Positions 41,127-48,748 of a DNA stretch of 64,000 bases are shown piece by piece. The first letter of the stretch is position 1; each line of letters begins with the position of its first letter. Below the pieces are notes generated by a model. It was not told the DNA's origin, made no database searches, and was given only the letters and a program-made list of their open reading frames with translations. Source of the DNA: Nitrosospira sp. NpAV (GTDB lineage Bacteria; Pseudomonadota; Gammaproteobacteria; Burkholderiales; Nitrosomonadaceae); the NCBI RefSeq assembly GCF_000832065.1, contig NZ_JXQM01000021.1, positions 186,001-250,000 on the forward strand. The letters run 5' to 3'. The translations under genes were made by a program, and so were the position numbers.

Positions 41127-42428
41127 ATGGATATGATCCGTAGACATGAAAGCAGCGCGTGGTTGTTAAGTATTTTTCTTTTGATCGCGATTCCGGTCCA
41201 CGCTGCCGGATACAAGCAGACCAATCTGGTTGCAAGTAAAGAAACCTACGGCGCAAGCATCGTCGATCCAAGCCTTATCAATGCCTGGGGAATTGCGATT
41301 CGCCCCGCTGGTCTGGGCGGGCATTTCTGGGTGGAAAGCAACGGTGGGGGAACGACAAACCAATTCGTTGGAGATGTAGGGGGGGTGCCCCTGTTCGCGG
41401 ACGATCTTCGGCTGGTAACGGTTCCGGGTCCCGCGACGGGAAACGCGGTTTCGCCTGGAACGCCGACGGGTGTCGTATTCAACCCCGGCGCCCAATTTAC
41501 TATTACCCAGGGATCGATCACCGCTCCGGCAAAGTTCATTTTCGTGACGGATACCGGCACCATTTCCGCGTGGACGGAACGCAAGAATCATGACGGCAGC
41601 TTCGATCGTCCGGCGTTCGCCAAGCTCATCGTCGACCGATCCTCGATGGATGCCCATTATTTTGGTGTTGCGATGAGCCCTGGCGATGATCGCATTCATG
41701 TGGCGAATTTCGGACCCAATGCCGGAATCCAGAGCTTTGACAGTGCGTTCGCCGAGATCGGTACACCGGGCGCGTTTGCGAATCCTTTCTCGCCCTCGGC
41801 AACCGCCCAGCCAGGCGGCTACGCGCCATTCAATATCCAGGCACTGACTGGTCCCGATGGGGCAAGCCTCTTCGTTCCCTATGCCAAAACACAGGAAAAC
41901 CCCGCAAAGCCGGGACAAATTCTGGGCGGCGAAGAGGTAAGCGGCGCGGGCCTGGGGCGGCTCGCACAGTTCGACGCATCGGGTACCCTGCTGCATACGT
42001 GGGATGACCGTGGCCTGCTGAACGCTCCCTGGGGCGTTGCATTCGCGCCAGATGGCTTCGGCATCCACAGCGGCCATCTGCTGGTGGGCAATTTCGGCGA
42101 TGGCACCATCGTGGCGTTTGACCCCGCCACCCATACGGCAATTGACTATCTGCGCGACGCGCAGGGCAACATCATATCAATCGACGGATTGTGGGGGCTG
42201 CAATTCGGCAACGGTGCGAGCCTCGGCAAAGCCGATGCACTTTATTTCGCGGCAGGGCCGCGCAATGAAACCGAAGGTCTCTTCGGGAAGCTCGAAGTTG
42301 CGCCGATTCCCGAACCCGAAACCTGGGCGCTGTTTGCCGCGGGCCTTGTTCTTCTCGGCTCCGTTACCAGGCGGCGTGCGCCCAGTGCCTGCAACCCGGT
42401 GAGAAGAAAGGTGGAGGTAGCGCGGTGA
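41127..42428 (+). CDS. TIGR03118-like PEP-CTERM protein
   Basis: A 433-residue exported protein. Signal peptide (WLLSIFLLIAIPVHAAG), then a propeller-like body with the family opening YKQTNLVASKETYGASIVDP, NAWGIAIRPAGLGGHFWVES, TGVVFNPGAQFTI and HVANFGPNAGIQSFDSAF. The C-terminus is a PEP-CTERM signal: IPEPETWALFAAGLVLLGS then RRR. Probably exosortase-processed and placed on the surface or in matrix. GGAAGGAAA precedes the ATG. After the usual RRR the protein runs about 20 residues longer than most PEP-CTERM tails. Confidence 0.85.
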   Translation: MDMIRRHESSAWLLSIFLLIAIPVHAAGYKQTNLVASKETYGASIVDPSLINAWGIAIRPAGLGGHFWVESNGGGTTNQFVGDVGGVPLFADDLRLVTVPGPATGNAVSPGTPTGVVFNPGAQFTITQGSITAPAKFIFVTDTGTISAWTERKNHDGSFDRPAFAKLIVDRSSMDAHYFGVAMSPGDDRIHVANFGPNAGIQSFDSAFAEIGTPGAFANPFSPSATAQPGGYAPFNIQALTGPDGASLFVPYAKTQENPAKPGQILGGEEVSGAGLGRLAQFDASGTLLHTWDDRGLLNAPWGVAFAPDGFGIHSGHLLVGNFGDGTIVAFDPATHTAIDYLRDAQGNIISIDGLWGLQFGNGASLGKADALYFAAGPRNETEGLFGKLEVAPIPEPETWALFAAGLVLLGSVTRRRAPSACNPVRRKVEVAR

Positions 42429-42495
42429 AACCCGCAAAAAATACCCGTGGGGGACGCGCTGCCCTTAGGCCACTTGACCCTGAATCCGCCTCCTC

Positions 42496-42939
42496 TTACG
42501 GCGCCATATAAATCATCCATGACACGCCAAAACGGTCGGCCACCATACCGAAGCGAGGCGAATAAAAAGTTTTGGCCAACGGCATTTGCACCTGCCCACC
42601 CTCGGCCAGCGCAGCGAACAGACGGTTGGCGTCGGCCTCGCTGGACACATTGAGCGACAATGAAAAACCTTGAAAGCTGGGCTTTCCCTGGCAGTGACCG
42701 TCGGAAGCCAGCACCGTGGTATCGCCGATGCGGAAGCTCGCATGCATCACCTTATTTTCGGAACCAGCGGGGGGCATACAGGAGCCATCGGATTTCCCGG
42801 CTTCACTGGATTCAGCGGGTTCAGGAGGCGCGTCTTTGAAGCGCATGAGCATCATTACCTCGGCACCGAGTGCGCCACGATAGAACTCCAGTGCTTCTTC
42901 GCACCGGCCATCAAAGAATAGATAAGTTTGAACTTGCAT
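42496..42939 (-). CDS. VOC-family protein (PhnB/glyoxalase-like)
   Basis: A 147-residue protein of the vicinal oxygen chelate fold, PhnB-like subgroup: MQVQTYLFFDGRCEEALEFY, HASFRIGDTTVLASDGH, and the closing FYSPRFGMVADRFGVSWMI. Start at the second ATG, six bases after AAGGAG. Often found in ArsR-regulated stress or toxin-response operons like this one. Substrate unknown. Last gene of a four-gene leftward operon. Confidence 0.85.
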   Translation of the reverse strand: MQVQTYLFFDGRCEEALEFYRGALGAEVMMLMRFKDAPPEPAESSEAGKSDGSCMPPAGSENKVMHASFRIGDTTVLASDGHCQGKPSFQGFSLSLNVSSEADANRLFAALAEGGQVQMPLAKTFYSPRFGMVADRFGVSWMIYMAP

Positions 42940-42998
42940 GATGTCTCCTTTCAAGATTGTGAGTAAACTTACGGAATGTCTATCCGGCTGTAATGCAA

Positions 42999-43430
42999 CT
43001 ATTGACTATTGTTTGCCGCTATCTGCGCGCGCATGCGCTCCTCCGCCTCCCTGAGCTCTGGCGTGAATTCGGCACCGAAGTCATCCGCTTCGAATACCTG
43101 GCGAATCTCGATCTCGGACTCGCCCTCCATCGGATTGGGGCAGCGCTTGACCCACTCTATTGCCTCTTCCTTCGACTTCACCTGAAACAGCCAGTAGCCG
43201 GCGATCAATTCTTTCGTCTCGGCGAAGGGTCCGTCAATTACGGTGCGTTTATCTCCGGAGAACTTGATACGGGCACCCTTCGAGCTCGGCTGAAGCCCCT
43301 CGCCCGCAAGCATCACACCGGCTTTCACCAGTTCCTCGTTGTACTTCCCCATATCCGCGAGTAGTTTCTCGCTTGGCATGACACCCGCCTCTGAGTTCTT
43401 GTCAGCTTTGACTATTACCATAAATCGCAT
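42999..43430 (-). CDS. YciI-family (DGPF domain) protein
   Basis: A 143-residue small protein: MRFMVIVKADKNSEAGVMPS, GEGLQPSSKGARIKFSG, VIDGPFAETKELIAGYWL and AIEWVKRCPNPM, the DGPF-type YciI pattern. Ferredoxin-like fold; proteins of this group appear in operons with VOC and SRPBCC proteins and with sigma factors. No reaction known. It lies between the SRPBCC and VOC genes. Confidence 0.88.
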   Translation of the reverse strand: MRFMVIVKADKNSEAGVMPSEKLLADMGKYNEELVKAGVMLAGEGLQPSSKGARIKFSGDKRTVIDGPFAETKELIAGYWLFQVKSKEEAIEWVKRCPNPMEGESEIEIRQVFEADDFGAEFTPELREAEERMRAQIAANNSQ

Positions 43431-43629
43431 TATCGTACCTCCATTTGGTTTCGGGTTGTGAGCCAGGCTTCCCGGACGGGCTCGGCCGGATAAACCAGGA
43501 CTCTATCTTTATATCGAACGAAGACCCGCGAAATCGACAAGCCGGACATTTTTTTATCGTGTCACGGGTTCTCCGCCGAGCCGAATCTCCACGGCAGCGT
43601 AAAGACAACGGACTTTGACGGCCCTTATT

Positions 43630-44115
43630 TCATTCTCCGTGCCCCGGCACTTTTGCCAGATAATCGGCAAGATTGTCAAAGGACTCACTCCAGCCCCCTT
43701 CATGCGAATCACGATCTTCAACCGATTTGAAGATCGCCTGACGGAAGGTCTGCGTTGTTTTGCCGTTTTGTTCGGTGAAGCTTACCGTCACCAGCGTTTC
43801 ATGGCCAGGCTTGCCTTCTGCATCCTCCCAGGCATGGGTGAAAACAAGCTGCTCAGGTTCCACGATCTTCCGATAAAAGCCCTGAACCCAATAGTCTTTC
43901 CCTTCCGGCGAGCGCATACAGACTCGCCATGCGCCGCCTGGCCGGATATCCGACTGATGAAAAGGCGTGGTGAAGCCGCGGGGACAGCACCAGTGCGCGA
44001 GATGCTCGGGCTGGGTCCAAGCGTTGAAGACCAGGCTACGCGGTGCATCGAAGATGCGAGTGATGACAAGGACCCGTTCCGCCGGTTCCGTGGCGGCATC
44101 ATTTTTTTCGCTCAT
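43630..44115 (-). CDS. SRPBCC (AHSA1-like) protein
   Basis: A 161-residue protein of the START-like superfamily: VLVITRIFDAPRSLVFNAWT, PEHLAHWCCPRGFTTPF, GGAWRVCMRSPEGKDYW, LVFTHAWEDAEGKPGHET and GGWSESFDNLADYLAK. It has the hydrophobic-cavity fold that binds small lipophilic molecules or acts as a helper. Second gene of the ArsR-led operon. Confidence 0.9.
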   Translation of the reverse strand: MSEKNDAATEPAERVLVITRIFDAPRSLVFNAWTQPEHLAHWCCPRGFTTPFHQSDIRPGGAWRVCMRSPEGKDYWVQGFYRKIVEPEQLVFTHAWEDAEGKPGHETLVTVSFTEQNGKTTQTFRQAIFKSVEDRDSHEGGWSESFDNLADYLAKVPGHGE

Positions 44116-44128
44116 ATTTTCTCTCCTT

Positions 44129-44152
44129 ATCCTAAATCAGGCGGTTGCACAG
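44129..44152 (+). repeat. Dispersed intergenic repeat, copy 6
   Basis: ATCCTAAATCAGGCGGTTGC, between the ArsR and SRPBCC genes; same core as the copy at 11692. Confidence 0.4.
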
Positions 44153-44254
44153 GGTGAAGTGCGAAATTCCTGGAGCAGATTCATCCCAAAAGATGAAAAT
44201 CAAGCGCCCCAAAGATTCTGTCCGAATTACGATTCCAGACTGACAGATCAGCGG

Positions 44255-44596
44255 TCAGCCCCTAGATTCAGGGTTATTTTGCAACTCGAGCAGATAATCG
44301 TCCAGACGATCAAAGCGCTGCTCCCACAAGAGCCGGTAGTGTTCGAGCCAATCCGTCGCCTCGGCGAGCGGCTTTGCCTCCAGGCGACACGGACGCCACT
44401 GCGCCGAGCGGCCGCGCACGATCAACCGGGCACGCTCCAGCACTTTAAGGTGCTTGGAAACGGCGGGCAGACTCATCTCGAAGGGCGCGGCCAACTCCTT
44501 GACAGAGGCCTCGCCCATGGCAAGGCGAGCCAGGATTGCCCGCCGGGTAGGATCGGCAAGCGCGGCGAAAGTATTGCTTAGTTGATCAGGCAGCAT
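44255..44596 (-). CDS. ArsR-family transcriptional regulator
   Basis: A 113-residue winged-helix repressor: NTFAALADPTRRAILARLA, GEASVKELAAPFEMSLPAVS, KHLKVLERARLIVRGR. No metal-binding Cys pair (ELCVCDL-type) is present, so it is of the metal-independent sort often paired with AHSA1 proteins. It heads the SRPBCC-YciI-VOC operon and probably represses it and itself through the palindrome just upstream. Confidence 0.92.
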   Translation of the reverse strand: MLPDQLSNTFAALADPTRRAILARLAMGEASVKELAAPFEMSLPAVSKHLKVLERARLIVRGRSAQWRPCRLEAKPLAEATDWLEHYRLLWEQRFDRLDDYLLELQNNPESRG

Positions 44597-44610
44597 AAAT
44601 ATTAAACTAA

Positions 44611-44642
44611 ATGGTTAATTAACCTTATGGTAAATTAACCAT
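44611..44642. promoter_or_regulatory. Palindromic operator upstream of the ArsR gene
   Basis: GGTTAATTAACC (44613-44624, perfect palindrome) and GGTAAATTAACC (44629-44640) lie 16 bases apart, and the whole block ATGGTTAATT...AATTAACCAT is an inverted repeat, 15 bases from the gene start. Likely ArsR binding sites. Confidence 0.7.
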
Positions 44643-44803
44643 TTGAAAGAGATTTGTCAAGTGCGTACTTTCAAATTGCGGAAGAAGACGCAGGCTAGAT
44701 TGATCAGACCAACTCTAACGAAATGCTTATTTCGCGGGCGCGAAAATCCAAGCATCGATTTCATATCCATCTGCTCTATTTCGAAGAAGAAGATTTAAGA
44801 AAT

Positions 44804-44823
44804 ACCTGTAAGTTTTTACAGCT
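44804..44823. promoter_or_regulatory. lux-box-like palindrome upstream of the borosin-type cluster
   Basis: ACCTGTAAGTTTTTACAGCT has arms CTGTAA (44806-44811) and TTACAG (44816-44821), the size and look of LuxR-type quorum-sensing sites. It is 292 bases before the methyltransferase ATG. The rest of the 470-base gap (44643-45114) shows no gene. Confidence 0.4.
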
Positions 44824-45114
44824 ATTCAGGAAATGGAATCTACTGTCCAATGGCTGAGTCGTTCAATCCCTTCTCAGGCGGGAAAACAGCGTCGATTTCT
44901 GTCCTTGCTTATATAACCGTCCTGCTTCCGGCGGCACCAATAAGTACGGCAGGCGGGCGCGGATTGACGACACACCTTCATAACCATCCACACCATGAAG
45001 AGTAAATATGTTGGACGGATTTATGGTTTCACCTCAGTTTTTAGGAGCAACGGTTTCCTCGCAGCAACGCACTCAAGATCACACCCGTTAATTTCAATAA
45101 GGAGTGAATTCGAA

Positions 45115-46308
45115 ATGAAACAAGGATCATTAATTGTTGTGGGTTCAGGCATCAAAAGCGTCGGGCATCTCACCATCGAGACTCAAGGCTGGATTAAATA
45201 CTCCGATGTGGTCCTTTATTGCGTGGCCGACCCGGCCACCGAAATCTGGATCAAGGAAAATAGCCGGTACAGTATCGATCTGTATCAATTCTATGGCAAC
45301 GATAAGCGCCGTCTAGACACCTACCATGACATGGCAGATGAAATGCTCAAGTATGTGCGCCGGGGAAAAGACGTCTGCGGTGTATTTTATGGGCATCCGG
45401 GCGTATTTGTTTATCCCTCGCATCGAGCGGTGCAAATTGCCCGTTCGGAGGGCTACAAGGCGGCAATACTTCCGGCGATTTCAGCGCTGGATTGTCTCTA
45501 TGCGGATGTGGGCGTCGACCCGTCTTCCAAGGGCTCGCAAACCGTCGAAGCCACCGACTTGCTCCTTCGCAAACGGCGCTTGAATACGGATGGCCATGTG
45601 GTGGTCTGGCAGATCGGCTGTGTCGGTGATCTCGGATTCAATTTCGCGGGATACGATAATCGCAATCTGAATATCCTGGTGGATTATCTCGAATCCTACT
45701 ACGACAAGGATCATGAAGTCGTCCACTACCAGGGATCACAGTATCCGATGTGCCCCTCCGTGGTTGAAAGAATGCCGCTCGGTGCCTTGAGAAAGGCAAA
45801 TGTCACCGGCATTTCGACACTCTATATCCCTCCGCAGGACGAGATTGAAACCGATATCGAAATGGCGCGCAGCCTGGGGCTGGTTATCAAAAAACCTAAA
45901 CCGGCCGCAGAGACGACAGAGAATCAGCCCAAACCGGCTGTTGCGGCGAAAGCCGACGAGAAAAAACCACCACAACCCGCCACGAATGGGAGCCGGTATT
46001 TCCCCTCTCCCGAACACAGCGGACTCGCCACGTTCATCTCGTATGTTTCGGAAAACCCGCTCATCCTCGCAGAGTTCAACCGCAATCCCGAACTGACGGC
46101 GGCGATCCACGCCAACCTGACCATTCCGGAAAGAGATGCCTTATTAAGCCGTCACTCGGGGCGAATCCGGATGGCGATCAAACAATCCCACTGGAGCGAT
46201 GATCGGGTAAAGGCAATCGACGCCACCCAGAAATTGTATGCCGAACAATCGGTGGCAGAAAAAGCAGATACTCCGGCGGGCAAGGCGAAAGCGCTGAACG
46301 CGGCTTAG
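45115..46308 (+). CDS. Borosin-type peptide alpha-N-methyltransferase fused to a helical precursor-like domain
   Basis: A 397-residue protein. Start at MKQGSLIVVGSG, ten bases after AAGGAG; a longer frame lacks this signal. Residues 1-262 are a tetrapyrrole-methylase-fold domain with borosin signatures: DLYQFYGNDKRRLDTYHDM (Y57, Y60, R66, Y70 in the catalytic helix pair), YGHPGVFVYPSH (92-103), ALDCLYADVGVDPSSKG and HVVVWQIGCVGDLGF. These enzymes use SAM to methylate backbone amides of a precursor. Residues 263-302 are a Pro/Lys linker; 303-358 (GLATFISYVSENPLILAEFN, LTIPERDALLSRHSG) are helical and resemble borosin-binding domains of precursors; 359-397 is a polar tail. It is followed by the candidate precursor 61 bases on. 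Corrin or porphyrin methylation is unlikely given these motifs. Confidence 0.82.
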   Translation: MKQGSLIVVGSGIKSVGHLTIETQGWIKYSDVVLYCVADPATEIWIKENSRYSIDLYQFYGNDKRRLDTYHDMADEMLKYVRRGKDVCGVFYGHPGVFVYPSHRAVQIARSEGYKAAILPAISALDCLYADVGVDPSSKGSQTVEATDLLLRKRRLNTDGHVVVWQIGCVGDLGFNFAGYDNRNLNILVDYLESYYDKDHEVVHYQGSQYPMCPSVVERMPLGALRKANVTGISTLYIPPQDEIETDIEMARSLGLVIKKPKPAAETTENQPKPAVAAKADEKKPPQPATNGSRYFPSPEHSGLATFISYVSENPLILAEFNRNPELTAAIHANLTIPERDALLSRHSGRIRMAIKQSHWSDDRVKAIDATQKLYAEQSVAEKADTPAGKAKALNAA

Positions 46309-46369
46309 CGAAACGTCCTGAAGTTCTTTCCGGTTCATTCAAATCCATCAAGAATAAGGAGAACAAGTC

Positions 46370-48106
46370 ATGTCAAATGGAAATCAGCAATCGTTTAACG
46401 ATGCACAACGGTTTTTGCAGGATGTCTTGATCACGCCGACGCTGGCTCAAAGTTATCAGGAAGCAGGCCAGCAAGCCCAGAGCCAGTCGAACCCGGGCAG
46501 CCTCACTACATGGCTGCTGGGCCAGGGCTACAATACCACGCCCACCCAGATAGTGCAGGCGCAGGAACAAATGCAGGATACACAGTTGGCATACTGGACC
46601 GGCACGTATGGCACCACATCGTTGAAGAAATCGGATGGAACGTATGTATTGGGACCGCCACTGGTCATCGTGGATAACACAATCGTCCTGCTCGATAACG
46701 TCGCGGTTACCAATTTCAAATTTACAAACAAGACCCTGACCTGGGGATCGGGCAACAACTCGGCCGGCAACATTACATTCGGAGAAGTCCCAGCTGTTAC
46801 TTCGAATGCCAATCCTCCGACAGGGTATACCGGCAAATTATTCAGCGGTACGCTCCAGCAGAACCAATGTGCCCCCAGCACGGCAGCCCTGGTTTACAGC
46901 GGGCAAATCGGGCCCATCACTTCTTTTCCGCTCGACAACTGGTCAGGCAACTATGGACAGGCATCGATCAAGCAGGCGGATGGCACGTATGCCAAGGGGC
47001 CGGCGCTGATCGTTCAAAGCGCCACGGTCGTCATCCTGGATCAGACGCCCATCAAGAATTTCACCTACTGCTCGGTGGGTAATTTGTTGAGCTGGGGGCT
47101 GGATTCAAATGCGACCGCGGGCAGTATTTCTTTTAGCCGGATCACTACGCCCACATCCACGGGCTATGTCGGCCCCACCTTTTATGGAACCTTGCAGCAA
47201 TCTTCCGGCGCCACGGCCTTGCAGTACAGTGGTGTTCTTTCAACGCCGACATCGCTAGCTGATTGGATCGGCGTCTATGGACAGACGACCATTACCGAAG
47301 CGAGCGGCTCCTATACGGCGGGACCGCCGCTTACCGTAATCGGCAACACCCAGGTCACGTTGAGCGGCGCAAATCTGCAAAACTTCAATTACGACGTCAA
47401 TACCAACGTCCTGACGTGGCCCATCACGGGTAACAATACCGCGGGCAAGATTACCTTCGTACGCATCACCACGCCCACCTCGGCCGGCTATGTCGGAAGT
47501 TCTTTCAACGGTACATTGCAGCAATCCGCAACGGCCACGGCGCTCCCGTTCTCAGGCATTCTCGGCCAGCCGTATTCAGGTGGAGGGGGCTATCAGGAAA
47601 CGACCCTGCAAAAGGTCTTTACCATCGCAGGCTATGTAATGACGGTGCTTGGCGCAATCCAGTTCATATACCTGGGTGTCAAAATTGCGCAATGGGCATG
47701 GGGGAAAATATCGGCATGGCGAAATGCGGCGGAAGATGTCGACCCCGGCCTGAATGACGGCGTGCCCCAACCCGACGCAAATCCGGGACCGGAGATCAAT
47801 CCCGACAATCCGCCACCGGAAAATACCACCACCGACACAACCACGGACACCAATGCCGAACCTGTCACCACTACGGATACGACAACGGACGTGACCACCG
47901 AAGTGACGACCGAAGTCACCACGGAGGTGACCACTGAAGTCACCACGGAGGTGACCACTGAAGTGACGACGGAAGTAACGACTGAGGTGACCACCGAAGT
48001 AACGACCGAGGTAACGACTGAAGTCACCGAAGTCGTCACAGAAGTGGCGGTCGAGGTAGTCGAGGTTATCGTCGCGCTCGAAGAGGAAGAACCAAAAAAG
48101 AAATAA
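46370..48106 (+). CDS. Candidate giant borosin precursor: helical leader, beta repeats, membrane helix, VTTE repeats
   Basis: A 578-residue protein with a strong AAGGAG start, directly after the methyltransferase. Residues 1-72 are helical (SFNDAQRFLQDVLITPTLAQ, SLTTWLLGQGYNTTPTQIVQ), like a leader or borosin-binding domain. Residues 73-187, 188-295 and 296-403 are three homologous beta-rich units, each with W-x-G-x-Y-G-x-x, GPPLxV, an LTWG-like strand and F-x-GTLQQ. Residues about 410-438 form one membrane helix (VFTIAGYVMTVLGAIQFIYL). A Pro/Asp/Asn-rich linker leads to eleven VTTE units (508-551), then VVTEVAVEVVEVIVAL and EEEEPKKK. The Val/Ile/Thr-rich tail resembles borosin cores. That it is the substrate is inferred; an adhesin-like surface protein is the alternative. 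Confidence 0.65.
   Translation: MSNGNQQSFNDAQRFLQDVLITPTLAQSYQEAGQQAQSQSNPGSLTTWLLGQGYNTTPTQIVQAQEQMQDTQLAYWTGTYGTTSLKKSDGTYVLGPPLVIVDNTIVLLDNVAVTNFKFTNKTLTWGSGNNSAGNITFGEVPAVTSNANPPTGYTGKLFSGTLQQNQCAPSTAALVYSGQIGPITSFPLDNWSGNYGQASIKQADGTYAKGPALIVQSATVVILDQTPIKNFTYCSVGNLLSWGLDSNATAGSISFSRITTPTSTGYVGPTFYGTLQQSSGATALQYSGVLSTPTSLADWIGVYGQTTITEASGSYTAGPPLTVIGNTQVTLSGANLQNFNYDVNTNVLTWPITGNNTAGKITFVRITTPTSAGYVGSSFNGTLQQSATATALPFSGILGQPYSGGGGYQETTLQKVFTIAGYVMTVLGAIQFIYLGVKIAQWAWGKISAWRNAAEDVDPGLNDGVPQPDANPGPEINPDNPPPENTTTDTTTDTNAEPVTTTDTTTDVTTEVTTEVTTEVTTEVTTEVTTEVTTEVTTEVTTEVTTEVTTEVTEVVTEVAVEVVEVIVALEEEEPKKK
47891..48022 (+). repeat. Eleven tandem 12-base repeats encoding VTTE
   Basis: Eleven in-frame units of the form GTN-ACN-ACN-GAR. 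All encode Val-Thr-Thr-Glu but differ at third positions (gtg/gtc/gta, acc/acg/act, gaa/gag), so the protein sequence is kept while the DNA has drifted. Confidence 0.95.
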
Positions 48107-48121
48107 TCTAACCGAAGCATG

Positions 48122-48152
48122 GCCGCTGCCTGGTCGCAAGCGAGGCAGCGGC
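48122..48152 (+). terminator. Strong hairpin between precursor and oxygenase genes
   Basis: GCCGCTGCCT (48122-48131) and AGGCAGCGGC (48143-48152) form a perfect 10-bp stem with an 11-base loop, followed by GGTTTCT, a weak U-run. It probably acts as an attenuator, giving more precursor than oxygenase mRNA. Confidence 0.7.
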
Positions 48153-48190
48153 GGTTTCTGCCCACATCAATTTCTGATTAAAAACCTGTC

Positions 48191-48748
48191 ATGAATTTAG
48201 CTGTCGTTGAATACGACACCCGCAAATACGATTTCCGCGCGTGGGCCTCGTCGGTATTGGGCTTCGGACCTCTTGAGAATATTCATGAGCGAGCCGATCT
48301 GCAGGCGCATACCAGTGTGATCGCGCAAATCAACGCCTGCCGTGCCGAATTGTCCAGCGGCTTTGGCCATTGCAAGCCGATTTATGTGGAATACATCCAA
48401 TCGGTCATCGCCCCGCTGTATGGCGGCATCAAGTCATATCAGATTCCCCCGTCTTTCCGTTTTCATTTCAGCGGAAAAGGAAGCAGTGCATTTCATCGGG
48501 ACAGGGACTACGGCGTCAATCCGGCTCATCTCAACGTCTGGATACCGTTTACACGGGTCTGGGGCTCCAACAGCATCTGGATTGAAAGCGAAGAGGGGCT
48601 GGGCGATTTCTCGCCGGTCGAACTCGAATACGGGCAGGCCCTCATCTTCGATGGCCCCAACCTTTGTCATGGGAGCGTCTGGAATGATACCCCCTCCTCC
48701 CGCATCAGCATGGATCTCAGATTTTCTCCATGCCGTGCCCGGGATTAG
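48191..48748 (+). CDS. 2OG-Fe(II) oxygenase-like protein (possible borosin tailoring enzyme)
   Basis: A 185-residue protein with the StrG/phytanoyl-type oxygenase pattern: FHFSGKGSSAFHRDRDYG with H-x-D as iron ligands, then LNVWIPFTRVWGSNSIWI, and a distal His plus Arg in GPNLCHGSVWNDTPSSRISM followed by DLRF. Such enzymes hydroxylate, halogenate or desaturate using 2-oxoglutarate. Eighty-four bases after the precursor, same strand, it could modify the peptide. No clear Shine-Dalgarno before the chosen ATG. Size is small but complete for this group. Confidence 0.7.
   Translation: MNLAVVEYDTRKYDFRAWASSVLGFGPLENIHERADLQAHTSVIAQINACRAELSSGFGHCKPIYVEYIQSVIAPLYGGIKSYQIPPSFRFHFSGKGSSAFHRDRDYGVNPAHLNVWIPFTRVWGSNSIWIESEEGLGDFSPVELEYGQALIFDGPNLCHGSVWNDTPSSRISMDLRFSPCRARD

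Noticed and set aside
45115-46308. Methyltransferase as a cobalamin or sirohaem enzyme (CobA/CbiF type)
   Set aside because: It lacks the neighbours of that pathway and shows the Y/Y/R/Y helix pattern and linked precursor-like domain of borosin enzymes.
47891-48022. VTTE repeat as simple DNA slippage or assembly artefact
   Set aside because: Units differ at many third positions while amino acids are constant, which slippage or misassembly would not produce.
47632-48165. Long minus-strand frame rich in Val, Thr and Ser opposite the VTTE repeats
   Set aside because: It is the mirror of the repeat in the real gene; codon periodicity and operon context favour the plus strand.
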